Position numbers and translations under genes: made by a program. The notes below the pieces were generated by a model. The model searched no databases, was not told the DNA's origin, and worked only from the letters and a program-made list of their open reading frames with translations. 64,000 nt of DNA from Variovorax sp. PBL-H6 (GTDB lineage Bacteria; Pseudomonadota; Gammaproteobacteria; Burkholderiales; Burkholderiaceae_C). Each line of letters starts with the position of its first letter. The stretch's first letter is position 1. The stretch is from NCBI RefSeq assembly GCF_901827155.1, contig NZ_LR594660.1, forward strand, positions 775,195-839,194. The letters are read 5' to 3'. Positions 22,921-32,343 of the stretch are shown here, in pieces.

Positions 22921-23418
22921 TCAGCGGGGGTTGCGCTGCCGTCGATAGGTCTCGAAGACCAGGTTCAAGCTGCCGTCCTTGACCGCGACTTGAGCATCGA
23001 GCTGAAACACACTCGCGTCTATAGGAGGGCCGAATGCATCGGCATCTATAACGTTTGTGTCGACTTGTGTGACGTAAAGCGTATCCGCAACCCGAATCGC
23101 TCGCTCGTACAACGCCTGGCCACCGATGACGAAGACCTTGGCGGGGCGGGAGGTACCCGCCAGCGCAAGCGCGTCTTCGAGGCTGCTGCAGGCGAAGCCG
23201 CCTTCGTGCTGGAGCGGTTTGCTGGTGACCACGATGTTCAGCCGGCCTGGCAAGGGGTGCATCGGCAGCGACTCCCACGTCTTGCGCCCCATGATGACCG
23301 GGTATCCGCCGGTCAGGTCCTTGAAGTGCTTGAGGTCGGCCGGCGCGCGCCACGGCAGCGTGCCGGCTTTACCGATGGCTCGACTTCGGGCTTGCGCCCA
23401 GATGAGGCAGAGTTCCAT
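22921..23418 (-). CDS. folA: Dihydrofolate reductase
   Basis: A 165-residue chromosomal-type DHFR that reduces dihydrofolate to tetrahydrofolate with NADPH. It shows the LPW motif with Asp28 (PADLKHFK), the GRKTWESLP cofactor-binding turn, LPGRLNIVVT, and FVIGG near 108-112. It is not the small SH3-like plasmid R67 type. A plasmid copy could raise thymidylate supply during transfer or give trimethoprim tolerance; the sequence alone does not show resistance. It lies alone between two pilus regions. Confidence 0.93.
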   Translation of the reverse strand: MELCLIWAQARSRAIGKAGTLPWRAPADLKHFKDLTGGYPVIMGRKTWESLPMHPLPGRLNIVVTSKPLQHEGGFACSSLEDALALAGTSRPAKVFVIGGQALYERAIRVADTLYVTQVDTNVIDADAFGPPIDASVFQLDAQVAVKDGSLNLVFETYRRQRNPR

Positions 23419-23547
23419 GATTCCTTCGAGTGTCTGACGGGCTTTGGGTGCCCCGTGTAGGAATCAGCGACGCCGCACTCATAAGACAACGCCCGTTAGG
23501 GTTTTCGCAACGGGCGAGAGCAGTGTCGGCGAGCGATGTACGAGCGC

Positions 23548-24576
23548 TTACTGGAGGGCGACCGACGGCATGGTCTTGTTGGCGTTCGTCGTGTTCATCA
23601 AGCCGGCCGGCAGCGGGGGCGGCGGCAGCGTCGCGGCCTTGTTGGCCGGAATGGACGGCGGCAGCGCGGTCACGTTGGACCCGGGATTGAAGGAAGCACC
23701 GCCCACCGGCATGCCCGCACCCAGTAGCACGGGGTCCTTCTTGGCGTCGGACACCACGAAGCGGCCGATGGTCTGGTCGTGAACCTTGAGCGTGCGGCCG
23801 CCGACGTTGGCGCTCTGCGTGTTGATGACCTTCACCGGGCCTGCGGGGCTCATCTCGCCGTCAGCGATGGTAGCCACGTTCCCGCGGATGTCGAGCACGA
23901 CCGAGTTCTTGCCACCGACCGAGATGACCGACAGCAAGGTTGCCGGAGGAATCGCCGCGGCCTGGGCGGCTTGAATCTCCGCTGCGCGACGCGCAGCAGC
24001 TTCGGCCTCTGCCTTTTCCTTGGCGAGCGCCTTTGCCGACTTCTTGACCGGCTTTGGCTCGCCAGATTGCTCCTGTGCCGAAGGCTTGGGCTGCGGCTTC
24101 ATGGACTGCTCGACATCCCGCAGCTGGAGTTCTTCCTTTTTGGTCTGCGTCAATGCCTGAGCGGCTTCCACACCCTTGCGAATCGGGACGTTTTTGATTT
24201 CTGCTTCCGTGCTCGTCTGCTTCAACCGCTCTTCCAGCAGCTGGGAGCGGTAGCGCGCTACCTCGAGCTCACGCTGCAGCTGCTCGGTCGACAGCGGCTT
24301 GCCGTTGAACGGATTGACGAAGCTGCCAGCTTGGTCCGAGGAGGTGCCCGGCAATGCCACGGGGGCTTGCGAAGGCACTGCACCCAACGTGGCCACCGCG
24401 CCCGCGGTCAACGAGGACAGGGTCGGGGCTGCTGGCGCCACCGCAACTGCCGAAGCAGGGGTTGCAGCGGGCGCCGCGATGGCGGCGGGCGCATCGGGGG
24501 CCTTCGCAGGCGCCTGAGCGAACGCTACCGAGGACAAGCCAGCCAGGGCCAGGGCGAGGATGAGAGGTTTGGTCAT
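23548..24576 (-). CDS. Periplasmic pilus protein, PilP-like (set 2)
   Basis: A 342-residue exported protein with signal peptide (cleavage AFA-Q near 21), a long Ala/Pro linker, a coiled-coil segment (about 97-130), a Lys/Glu-rich stretch (150-200) and a C-terminal beta domain (about 215-285) with VISVGGKNSVVLDIRG, a pattern like PilP/GspC homology regions. It probably links the inner-membrane complex with a secretin. Own promoter upstream; it is the most downstream gene of the set 2 region. Confidence 0.6.
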   Translation of the reverse strand: MTKPLILALALAGLSSVAFAQAPAKAPDAPAAIAAPAATPASAVAVAPAAPTLSSLTAGAVATLGAVPSQAPVALPGTSSDQAGSFVNPFNGKPLSTEQLQRELEVARYRSQLLEERLKQTSTEAEIKNVPIRKGVEAAQALTQTKKEELQLRDVEQSMKPQPKPSAQEQSGEPKPVKKSAKALAKEKAEAEAAARRAAEIQAAQAAAIPPATLLSVISVGGKNSVVLDIRGNVATIADGEMSPAGPVKVINTQSANVGGRTLKVHDQTIGRFVVSDAKKDPVLLGAGMPVGGASFNPGSNVTALPPSIPANKAATLPPPPLPAGLMNTTNANKTMPSVALQ

Positions 24577-24597
24577 GAGATTTTCCGTTTGCTCGCA

Positions 24598-24616
24598 GCT
24601 ATAGCGAATGGGTTTA
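24598..24616 (-). promoter_or_regulatory. Element-type promoter motif
   Basis: Minus strand TAAAC, 8 nt, TATAGC. The TAA of the motif is also the stop codon of the upstream prepilin gene (24614). Confidence 0.6.
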
Positions 24617-25579
24617 GTAATTGCCGACTGCCACGCGGGTCACGTAGAGGTCTACGCCAGCCGGCGCAGGGACCCGGGCCGCCAGGATTGCCGTGTAAGG
24701 CAAGATGCCCGTACCTGTCGTGGCGGGTGAGCGAACGCGCTGGCTGCCGAGCTGCTCGTCGTAGTTCGCGACGATGATGTTGTTGTTGCGCTCCCACGCG
24801 GTGAAGGCGTCACTGGCGCTCACGCCGATGTTTGCCAGTAGCGCGTCCGCGTTCGCCCAGCCGCCTTCCGTGCTGGCGACAGCGCTCGAGGCGTCATACC
24901 GCTGGCTGAAGTAGTCGCGCGTGATGTCGCGGTCCGCATAGGACAGGAAGCGCATGCTGAAGTACGCTTCATAAGATGTGGCGACGCGAGACATCCGGCG
25001 CAGCGTTTCTTTCAGCTTCGGGTACTGCACGTCGTAGCCAGAGACGGTGATGCCGACATCGTCGCCGCTGTAGTTCATCAAACCATCCGCAGCCATCCGC
25101 GTGCCCGGCGCCAAAAGGCTGTCCGAGCCCGCGGAGACGATGGAGATGTTGCGGTAGTAGAGCGTTGTGCCATCCACGGGCTTCTGGAGTTGTCCGGAGA
25201 CGAATACGCACCATGCGTTTCCGTAGCCGTCTTTCGCGGCCTGGGCCCCTGCGTCGCTGATGAGCGTATTGAGCTGGCGGAATGCGCTTGATTGCAGATT
25301 ACAGTTGCCGGCGCCGTCGATGGTGCTGGTCACCAGGCCGAAGAACTGGCCGGCCGGGAGCGTCTCGGCTTCGTACGCACGCGTCTCGTACACGGCCTGA
25401 AGGCCCTGTCGAATGTCCTGCATACGGCGGTCGTTGTCGATGTTCTGCTTCAAGCCGAGCCAGGGGCCCACGGCTCCGATGACCATGAACGAGACGATGG
25501 TGATGACCGAAAGCGCGATGAGCACCTCGGGGAGCGAGAAGCCTCGCTGGCGACGGGCGCCGAGGGTTGACTTAAGCAA
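24614..25579 (-). CDS. Prepilin-like protein (set 2)
   Basis: About 321 residues. Class III leader with Gly13-Phe14 cleavage (RQRG/FSLPEVLIAL) and Glu at mature position 5, then a hydrophobic helix and a large C-terminal domain. Its size suggests a minor pilin, tip subunit or adhesin-like pilin rather than the main subunit. I favour TTG 25579, which has AAGGAG 7 bases upstream and avoids overlap with pilT; an ATG at 25633 would add 18 residues and a 60-base overlap. Confidence 0.75.
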   Translation of the reverse strand: MLKSTLGARRQRGFSLPEVLIALSVITIVSFMVIGAVGPWLGLKQNIDNDRRMQDIRQGLQAVYETRAYEAETLPAGQFFGLVTSTIDGAGNCNLQSSAFRQLNTLISDAGAQAAKDGYGNAWCVFVSGQLQKPVDGTTLYYRNISIVSAGSDSLLAPGTRMAADGLMNYSGDDVGITVSGYDVQYPKLKETLRRMSRVATSYEAYFSMRFLSYADRDITRDYFSQRYDASSAVASTEGGWANADALLANIGVSASDAFTAWERNNNIIVANYDEQLGSQRVRSPATTGTGILPYTAILAARVPAPAGVDLYVTRVAVGNY

Positions 25580-26654
25580 GGCCAAGCTCCTTTCGAAGGT
25601 TTGCGGGGTCGTAGGAGGCGTATAGCGCCTCATCTGCCGTGATGACCCCCGACCGAACGAAGTTGCGCAGCGTCGTGTTCAGGAGCACCTGGCCGAACGA
25701 GGAGCCGGTGTCCATGTGGTTGAAGATGGCGGACGTCTTGCCATCTCGGATGGCAGTCTTGATGTCGGGCGTGCAAATCATCAGCTCGGCGGCAAGCACA
25801 CGGCCCTTCCCGTCCGCACGGGGAACGAGGGTCTGGGTCACGCAGCCAAGCAACGCCTGGGAGAGCACCATGTGGGCCCAGTCGCGGCGCTCGGCGCCGA
25901 ACTCACTGGTGAGCCGCTCCACACTTTGGCGTGCCGAGTTGGTGTGAAGCGAGCCGAGCACCAGGTGGCCCGTGGTCGCTGCCGCCAGCGCGGTCTTGAT
26001 GGTCTCAAAGTCACGCAGCTCACCGATGAGCAGAATGTCGGGGTCTTCGCGCAGGGCAGCGCGCAAGCCGTTGGAGAACGAATTGGTGTCGCGGCCAATC
26101 TGGCGCTGGTCGACGAGGCAGGACTCCGAGGTGAGAAGGTACTCCACCGGGTCTTCCAGCGTGATGATGTGGGCGGACTTTGACTCGTTCAGGAAGTCGA
26201 CGGTCGATGCGAGCGTGGTGGTCTTGCCCGAGCCGGTGGCGCCCGTCACGAGCAGCAGCCCCTTCGATTGCGTAAGCAGGCGCTTCATGTAGCCGTCGGG
26301 CAGGCCAAGCTGCGCCAACGGCGGTGCCTTGTCCGGCAGGCGTCGCATTGCGACCGCCAGGCGGCGACCGTTGGTCAGATACAGGTTGCATCGGAAGCGG
26401 AACTGGCCAACCTTGATGGCGAAGTCGAGGTCCCCTGCTTTCTCCTCCAAAACACTCTGGATGTTTTCGGCGGGAACGCCGATATGCTGCTGGTGCTTCT
26501 TCAGCAGCGTCTGCATCTGGTCCCGCGTCACCTTGGACGATTCGGAGCGCACCACCTCGCCCTGGAGACGAACCCACATGGGGTCTCCTTCCTTCAGGAT
26601 GATGTCGGTAACCTGCGGCTCGGCGGCGGCTTGCTGAATGAGTTCGGAGAGCAT
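25572..26654 (-). CDS. pilT: Type IV pilus retraction ATPase PilT
   Basis: A 360-residue PilT-family ATPase. Walker A GATGSGKT near 133-140, Asp box LEDPVEY, Walker B LLIGELRD near 199-206, His box HLVLGSLHTNSA and the PilT-specific AELM motif near 290. No zinc cysteines, as expected for a retraction motor. It depolymerises the pilus to give twitching or to draw cells or DNA in. It sits between two prepilin-like genes of set 2, so set 2 is probably the retractile pilus. Confidence 0.93.
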   Translation of the reverse strand: MLSELIQQAAAEPQVTDIILKEGDPMWVRLQGEVVRSESSKVTRDQMQTLLKKHQQHIGVPAENIQSVLEEKAGDLDFAIKVGQFRFRCNLYLTNGRRLAVAMRRLPDKAPPLAQLGLPDGYMKRLLTQSKGLLLVTGATGSGKTTTLASTVDFLNESKSAHIITLEDPVEYLLTSESCLVDQRQIGRDTNSFSNGLRAALREDPDILLIGELRDFETIKTALAAATTGHLVLGSLHTNSARQSVERLTSEFGAERRDWAHMVLSQALLGCVTQTLVPRADGKGRVLAAELMICTPDIKTAIRDGKTSAIFNHMDTGSSFGQVLLNTTLRNFVRSGVITADEALYASYDPANLRKELGLA

Positions 26655-26666
26655 CAGAGGGGTGGT

Positions 26667-27620
26667 TTAGATTTGCTGGATGGCACGCATGGTCACGTAG
26701 CCCCCAAAGGGGTTGGGCGCGCGGAACACCATCGTGAAAGGCGGTTCGCTGGTCTCGCTGTCCTGCCAACTCGAGGCTTCGATGGGTGCTCCCCATCCGG
26801 ACACGAGCTCATCTGAGGCCAAGCCGAGGACCAGAGGGAGATTGGTCTGGGGCACCCACGTGCTGCCGACCAGGGACACCAGCGGGCGGTACGTGTCGAG
26901 GCACTGAAGCTCGTTGATTGCTCGCAAGCTCGGGTTCGCAAGGTCAATGCTCTCGTCGGTCAGGCAGGGATTTCCGGCCACGCCCGGGCCCGACGGACCG
27001 AAAGGCGTGCGGAAGTAGTTGACCGAGATGTTCTTCTCGGCGTCCTGCAGCATGCGTGCCTTGAAGAAGGCCTGCGCCTTCAGGGCCACACGCTCCAGGC
27101 GGCGCTGCGTCTCCAGTAGGGCCGCCCGATGGATGTCGCGGGAGTCCATCGTGATGAACTGCCGGGGGCTGCACGGCAGCGACTCGTCTGTGCATGACTT
27201 GAATTCGCCAGTCGCGGCGAAGCTCGCCAGGTCGGGAGGATTCGTCTCGTCCGTCTCGCTTGGATAGAAGAGCACAATACGCCGGTAGAGCAACCCCGAC
27301 TCGCCAGGCAGTAGGTTCGACATGGCGCCACTCAGCCCGTGCCGTACGGGGATGTTGGCGCCTGCGAAGATGTCTCCGAACGTGACGCCGTTTCCGGCCG
27401 ACGGATTGTCCAGCTCGGTCGCGTGCTGCTGGTACAGGCCCATGACCTGGGTCTTGTACTGCTCGAGCAGGGCCTGCATCTTGGCGGGGCGTCGATTGGC
27501 TTCCTCGCGAGTAAGCAGGCCGGAGTAGCCCAGAACGATGGACAGGGCCACCACGCTCGCCATCAAGACGAACACGAGCAGGCCGAAGCCCTCTTGGCGC
27601 ACGGGCCGCAGCCTGCTCAT
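26667..27620 (-). CDS. Prepilin-like protein lacking Glu5 (set 2)
   Basis: A 317-residue protein with leader RQEG and cleavage before Phe12 (FGLLVFVLMASVVALSI). Position 5 of the mature helix is Val, not Glu, as in GspK/PilX-type minor pseudopilins that cap the pilus. The C-terminal domain is large with several cysteines. ATG 27620 starts the leader; the longer frame is an out-of-character Arg-rich extension. Confidence 0.7.
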   Translation of the reverse strand: MSRLRPVRQEGFGLLVFVLMASVVALSIVLGYSGLLTREEANRRPAKMQALLEQYKTQVMGLYQQHATELDNPSAGNGVTFGDIFAGANIPVRHGLSGAMSNLLPGESGLLYRRIVLFYPSETDETNPPDLASFAATGEFKSCTDESLPCSPRQFITMDSRDIHRAALLETQRRLERVALKAQAFFKARMLQDAEKNISVNYFRTPFGPSGPGVAGNPCLTDESIDLANPSLRAINELQCLDTYRPLVSLVGSTWVPQTNLPLVLGLASDELVSGWGAPIEASSWQDSETSEPPFTMVFRAPNPFGGYVTMRAIQQI

Positions 27621-27643
27621 GATGGCGTCCTTCCCGGCTTGGA

Positions 27644-28246
27644 TTAGCGGGTTTCGTCGAACAGGATGTCGAACGTGCCCGGGGTGTCCGAGGACAGGTT
27701 CACGTCGGTGCGGCACTTGTCCGTGGAAAAGTCGCCCTTCGATTCCGGGTTGCCGTTGCACTCGTTCAGGCCTTGGCGCACGACGTCGACCGGAACGTTC
27801 GAGAAGCGCACGTAGTAGCGCTTCCACGTGGTCCCGCTGATGACGACCGATTCGGGCGCATCAGGGAACGATGCAGTGACTTCAGAGCCAAGCTTGTCGA
27901 ACTTGATGGCGCCCGTGGTGGTATCCGTCGGGTACTTGGCCATGTAGGCACTCGTCCAGTTGGTACCGAAGGTGCGCGCGCAGTAGTTGTTCGCGGGAAC
28001 CGCGGCGGCGACGGGGTCGAACAGAGCCTTTGCGTTCTTGACGTAGCAGCCGGTGTCGAGCTTCAGCTTGATGTTGGCTTCGCCAATCTGCTTGCCCAGG
28101 TTCAGCATGGCCTGTGCCTTCGTGCGCGCGCCGTCGAATGCGCTGGCCGCAAGCAAGGCCATGATGGTGAGAATCGTAAGCACGACCAGCGCTTCGATGA
28201 GGGAGAAGCCGCGCTGGCGCAGCGAACGATTGCGGGGGGTTTTCAT
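27644..28246 (-). CDS. Type IV prepilin (set 2, probable major pilin)
   Basis: A 200-residue pilin with a canonical leader: RQRG13/F14SLIEALVVLTILTI, Glu at mature position 5. Cysteines in the C-terminal domain can form the usual disulfide. First gene after a promoter in the operon prepilin-prepilin-PilT-prepilin, which fits a major subunit made in large amounts. Needs a prepilin peptidase, not seen in this window. Confidence 0.82.
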   Translation of the reverse strand: MKTPRNRSLRQRGFSLIEALVVLTILTIMALLAASAFDGARTKAQAMLNLGKQIGEANIKLKLDTGCYVKNAKALFDPVAAAVPANNYCARTFGTNWTSAYMAKYPTDTTTGAIKFDKLGSEVTASFPDAPESVVISGTTWKRYYVRFSNVPVDVVRQGLNECNGNPESKGDFSTDKCRTDVNLSSDTPGTFDILFDETR

Positions 28247-28278
28247 GGAGGGTAATCCTTAGACCGATGTAGGCCTGT

Positions 28279-28298
28279 GGTGTAGGGAAGAACTTTTA
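28279..28298 (-). promoter_or_regulatory. Element-type promoter motif for pilin operon
   Basis: Minus strand TAAAA, 9 nt, TACACC, about 35 bases upstream of the prepilin start at 28246. Confidence 0.55.
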
Positions 28299-28473
28299 TG
28301 CATCCGCAATCACGGGCTATCAGGCCCGCACGCTGGAGCACCTTTGCACTCGCCTCGCGCTCTCACGCAGGACTCGCACCTGACGTCTAGCAACCACGCC
28401 TCAGAAATCAGGGCAAGCTGGCCGCTTTTTTGCAATAGCTGCTCGAAACACGCCCTCATGCGCAGCGCACGGA

Positions 28474-28497
28474 CAAAGGCCCCAACGAGGGGCCTTG
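28474..28497 (-). terminator. Terminator of set 2 operon
   Basis: AAGGCCCC/GGGGCCTT stem with 5-nt loop; TTTG follows on the minus strand. Confidence 0.75.
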
Positions 28498-28561
28498 ACA
28501 AAGCTCACGATAAGGCGCGGGATGTCTACTTGACAGTGCTATTAGGCTGAAACCTATGGCG

Positions 28562-29773
28562 TTATAGGTTCGACATTACCGAGGCCATCATGGGATAGTA
28601 GGTCATCACAAAGACCAGCAGCAGGCCCAAGCCGACGAACAACACCGACAGCAACTTGACGTTTTCTTGCAGCAGGTCGGTCATCACTCGAACGTCTTCC
28701 TCGAGGTTCTTGGCCATCTCTGTCATGCCCTGCACGATGGAGCCCGAGGACACTGCGGCCTTGATACCGTTCATGACGACCGGCGGGAACCCCGCATTGG
28801 TCACGGCGTCGTCCAGCGGCCGGCCCGCGTCGATGAGCTTGCCCATCTTGTGAAAGGCGCGCTTGGAGTCCAGACGCTTTGCCGAGTCGCCAACGATGAC
28901 CGCCGCCTCTTTCGCAGGAATCGCCGCGTCATAGAGCAGCACGAAGCTGTTCCAAAGTGCGGCGTGGTCCGACTTCACGGATAGCGTACGCAGCGACTCG
29001 ATGCGGTCGAGCATGTCCTTGAAGGTCTGCGACCTCAGGAAGTATGCGATGCCTGCGAAGGCGCCGAAGTACAAGCACGACGAGATAACCGTCGTGGTCG
29101 TGTGTCGGGGCAGCCCACCATTGAACAACTTCACGAATTCAAAGTAGTTGGCGATGAAGGGCGAGAAGCTCAACCGCAGTCCGGTCTGCTTCAGGAAGGT
29201 CAACGTCATCGGGGCCATGAATACGATGGCAGCCCAGATGAAGAGAACCATGAAGACCGCCATCACCTTCGGGATGCGGAACGTCGAGCTCACCGAGCGA
29301 CGGATGGCATCCGTGCGCTGGATTTCCTCGCCTAGCGAGATGAAGGACGTGGCCGCCTTGCCCGCCTCGGCGGTCGACTTGATGGAAAGGCAATCCCGGC
29401 GGGGAAACCCGGCGGCCAGCATTGCCTGGTGCTCGGACTGACCGTCAATCATCGCCTGCCGCATAATCATCACGGCCTGACGCAGGCGCGGGTCGCTCAC
29501 ATAGTCGATGGCCGACTCAAGGCCATCGCCCAACGATTTGCCGTTCTGGATGCGGCGGCCCAGCGTGATGTAGAAGCGGGCAAGCTCCTGGGTGTCGAAC
29601 TCTTTGCTGAAGACGCCCTTGATGGTGCCTCCAGCGTTGAGCGTCACGCGCAGTGGCTTGAAGCCAGCCCGCTTGAGACGAGCGTAAGCGAGCGGCTTGC
29701 TGGCTGCGTGCACCATCCCGTTGAGGACCATCCCCCGCCCGTTCTTAGCCGTGTAGTTGTATGCGCGTTCCAT
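28562..29773 (-). CDS. pilC: Type IV pilus platform protein PilC/GspF family (set 2)
   Basis: A 403-residue inner-membrane protein with two GspF domains (about 60-185 and 265-380), membrane helices near 170-195, 215-240 and 375-400. It organises pilin insertion together with the PilB ATPase encoded just upstream. Has its own promoter motif overlapping the end of pilB. Confidence 0.9.
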   Translation of the reverse strand: MERAYNYTAKNGRGMVLNGMVHAASKPLAYARLKRAGFKPLRVTLNAGGTIKGVFSKEFDTQELARFYITLGRRIQNGKSLGDGLESAIDYVSDPRLRQAVMIMRQAMIDGQSEHQAMLAAGFPRRDCLSIKSTAEAGKAATSFISLGEEIQRTDAIRRSVSSTFRIPKVMAVFMVLFIWAAIVFMAPMTLTFLKQTGLRLSFSPFIANYFEFVKLFNGGLPRHTTTTVISSCLYFGAFAGIAYFLRSQTFKDMLDRIESLRTLSVKSDHAALWNSFVLLYDAAIPAKEAAVIVGDSAKRLDSKRAFHKMGKLIDAGRPLDDAVTNAGFPPVVMNGIKAAVSSGSIVQGMTEMAKNLEEDVRVMTDLLQENVKLLSVLFVGLGLLLVFVMTYYPMMASVMSNL

Positions 29774-29800
29774 TGAGTCGAAAGCCGATGTGTTGGTTGA

Positions 29801-29821
29801 CGTCTAGCGCTGTGGCTTAAA
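29801..29821 (-). promoter_or_regulatory. Element-type promoter motif
   Basis: Minus strand TTTAAGC, 8 nt, TAGACG, upstream of the PilC gene; the TAA also forms the PilB stop codon. Confidence 0.5.
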
Positions 29822-31793
29822 CGCTCTTGTTGGCAACGCGTTCGAGTTCCTCGCGACTGGTGATGCCCTGGGCAACGAGCCCCAGGCCGCAGGCCCACAT
29901 CGACTTGCTCTCAGGAAGGCCCGCCCGCGCCACAGCGGTGGGCGTTGCGCCCTGCTCTACCAGCTCACGCACCGCTGGGGACATTTCGAGAAGCTCATAG
30001 ACCATCCGGCGCCCACGGAATCCGGTGAAGTTGCAGTGAGGGCAGCCCCGGCCGGCGCGGCGAGGATTCTTCGCCATGTTCCCGAGGTAGCTCGCGTCTG
30101 CCAGCAGTTCGTGCGTTTCGACCGTGTCGTCGGGCACGGCGCAGGCGTCGCACAGCGTCTGGACCAGCCGCTGCGCCAGGATGCCCAGCAAGGAGGCGCC
30201 CAGCAGATTCGAGTCGACCTGCAGTGCCTTCAGGCGCGCCAGAGCCGACACCGCGCTGTTCGTGTGCAGCGTGGCGAACACCAAGTGGCCAGTATTGGCC
30301 GCATCCATACAGATGGATGCGACTTCCTTGTCCCGGACTTCGCCCACCAGAATCACGTCGGGCGCGTTCCGAAGGAGCGCCTTGAGCCAGACGTTGTACT
30401 CGTCCCCTTCGTTCGATGCGTCCTTGCGCACTTCGAATTGCAGCCAGAGCCCGTGCTTGTACTCAATTGGGTTTTCGATGGACTGGATGCTGCGCTCGAC
30501 GGCATCGATGTCCTTTAGCAGCGCGTAGAGGGAGGTGGTCTTCCCTGAGCCGGTCGGGCCCGTCACCAGGAAGAATCCTGTGGCTGTGCGGGACACGCGA
30601 GACAGCGCCTTGCGGGTTTGGTCGTCGAAGGGCAGCCGAGACAGGTCCGTGGCGGCGGAGTTCTTGTCAAGAATCCGGATGACGGCACTGTTGATGCCGC
30701 GGGACTGGGCAAGCTCCAGGCGGAAGCCGAAGCGCGATGCGATGTCGTGGTGTTCCTTCTTGTCCTCGTCGGTGAACTCGACGACGGTTTCCTTCGGACG
30801 CAGCCGCAGCTCTTCCGCCTTGGTGTTGTCCTGGACCATCTTGGTCAGCAACCGCTTGTACATCGAGATGTCGATGGTGCGAAATATTTGGCCGACACCG
30901 TTCACCTTCAGGCGCACGATGCCCACGTGTTCCGACTGGTACAGGTAGAGGTCGGAGGCACCGGAATAGCACGCATGGCGCAGCAACGAGAAGTAGATGG
31001 TGCGAATCAACCCAAGGGTCGAGTCGTCTTCGTCCTGACGCCGCGAGAGGGCGCTCTTCTCTGTGTACTCCTTGACCGCCAGGTCGAAGGCCTCAGCCGT
31101 GTTTGCGAAGAACTTCAGATAGACGTTCTGGATGGTGTGCTCGCTGGCCACCACCACCTCTGCGCGAGACTCCTGGTAGAAGGAGTTCAGTGCAGCGTTG
31201 ACAGTGTCGGCGTCGGGGACAGCGACCATCAGCGTACCGTCCGGCCGGCGACCGACCGGGACGAACTTCTTGAAGTCCGTCAATTCGAGGCCAGCGAGGT
31301 CCTCTGCCTTGATGTCGTCGACCTTCTCGGCACCGAAGTACTCGAAGCCTGTCTGCAGGCTCACGGCCTCGGCCACGCGCTCCCCGGTGAGAAAGCCGAA
31401 GTCGCGCATGATTTGCGCTAGGGACTCCTTGGTTTCGCTCGCGCGGTTGAGCGCGATGTCGACGTGCGACTGCTTGACACCCATGCCCAGCAGAATCTTC
31501 TCCAGCGACTTCTTGGAGAAGATTTCGTCCGTGCGTGGCGCATGTTGGGGGCGCAATGCCACCGCACGGCCAGTCTCGAGCGCCGGTAGGGGCAGCACTT
31601 GTGCGGTGTTCACGACCACGGGTTCAGCGGAGAGAACCGTGCGCGCGGGAGCCTCCTCGCGCGACGAGGCCGGAGGCACGACGTGCTCGGGCTCCCGGGG
31701 GCGCGAGGCGGCGTGCGCCGGCCTGGCGGGGGAGAGTACGGACGTCTTGCTGCGCGAGCCGGAGAGGAAGTCGAAGGGAGAGGGTTTTGCCAT
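29817..31793 (-). CDS. pilB: Type IV pilus assembly ATPase PilB (set 2)
   Basis: A 658-residue GspE-family ATPase. Disordered N-terminus (1-90), MshEN-type domain (about 95-200, with LAQIMRDFGFLTGERVAEAVS), then ATPase core with Walker A GPTGSGKTT near 412, Asp box, Walker B VILVGEVRD near 485 and His box HLVFATLHTNSA. A zinc site with CDAC and CPHC follows near 555-595. It drives pilus extension, opposing PilT of the same set. Confidence 0.93.
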   Translation of the reverse strand: MAKPSPFDFLSGSRSKTSVLSPARPAHAASRPREPEHVVPPASSREEAPARTVLSAEPVVVNTAQVLPLPALETGRAVALRPQHAPRTDEIFSKKSLEKILLGMGVKQSHVDIALNRASETKESLAQIMRDFGFLTGERVAEAVSLQTGFEYFGAEKVDDIKAEDLAGLELTDFKKFVPVGRRPDGTLMVAVPDADTVNAALNSFYQESRAEVVVASEHTIQNVYLKFFANTAEAFDLAVKEYTEKSALSRRQDEDDSTLGLIRTIYFSLLRHACYSGASDLYLYQSEHVGIVRLKVNGVGQIFRTIDISMYKRLLTKMVQDNTKAEELRLRPKETVVEFTDEDKKEHHDIASRFGFRLELAQSRGINSAVIRILDKNSAATDLSRLPFDDQTRKALSRVSRTATGFFLVTGPTGSGKTTSLYALLKDIDAVERSIQSIENPIEYKHGLWLQFEVRKDASNEGDEYNVWLKALLRNAPDVILVGEVRDKEVASICMDAANTGHLVFATLHTNSAVSALARLKALQVDSNLLGASLLGILAQRLVQTLCDACAVPDDTVETHELLADASYLGNMAKNPRRAGRGCPHCNFTGFRGRRMVYELLEMSPAVRELVEQGATPTAVARAGLPESKSMWACGLGLVAQGITSREELERVANKSV

Positions 31794-31809
31794 GGTTTCT
31801 GGTTTCGGC

Positions 31810-32343
31810 TCAGGGAGCGGGGGTCAGGTCGCCGTAGACGCGAAGCCCGAGTTCGTAGGCCTGGTCCTGGACCTTCAGGTGCACGACGCTCAGCGGATGT
31901 GCCTGCATGTCCTTGATGTAGCGCAGCAGGCCCAGGTAGTCCGAGTAGGTGCCGCGAATATTGACCCGCATGCTCTGCACCTTGGTGCCAGGAATGACTT
32001 CGGTGAGCGTGTCCAGCGGCGACATGCTGCCGCTCGCGGCAAACTTGCCCGGCGCGACGGACGCCACAGTGACTGCGTGAGGCAGCCGACGGTTGTAGAC
32101 GTCAAGCATCACCGCGGTGACCGCGTCCTGGAGCGACTTAGAAGACGTGTCGGGCGTGAGTTGACTGCTGAGCTCCTGATGGGCGCGCTCGGCTTCCTTC
32201 GCGGCGCGTTGCACGGATGCGAGGCGCGTTTTTGCGGACTCGGCCTCCTGCGACCACTGCTTGACGTAGTAGCCGCTAGTCGCTGCGATAGCGACCAGCG
32301 CTACCAACAGGAGTTTCGCAGTTGACTGTGACTTGGATGACAT
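31810..32343 (-). CDS. PilO/GspM-like inner-membrane alignment protein (set 2)
   Basis: A 177-residue bitopic protein: one N-terminal membrane helix (about 8-26), a coiled coil (30-62) and a ferredoxin-like periplasmic domain, the layout of PilO/GspM. ATG 32343 has GGAGGT 5 bases upstream. It overlaps the preceding gene by 68 bases in another frame, a long overlap that keeps the two proteins at matched levels; PilN and PilO work as a heterodimer. Confidence 0.65.
   Translation of the reverse strand: MSSKSQSTAKLLLVALVAIAATSGYYVKQWSQEAESAKTRLASVQRAAKEAERAHQELSSQLTPDTSSKSLQDAVTAVMLDVYNRRLPHAVTVASVAPGKFAASGSMSPLDTLTEVIPGTKVQSMRVNIRGTYSDYLGLLRYIKDMQAHPLSVVHLKVQDQAYELGLRVYGDLTPAP

Larger units (their letters stand above)
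28247..28561. other. Intergenic stretch between set 2 operons
   Basis: Holds a promoter motif for the pilin operon (28279-28298) and the terminator of the PilB-PilC operon (28474-28497). No gene is visible in the remaining sequence. Confidence 0.6.
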
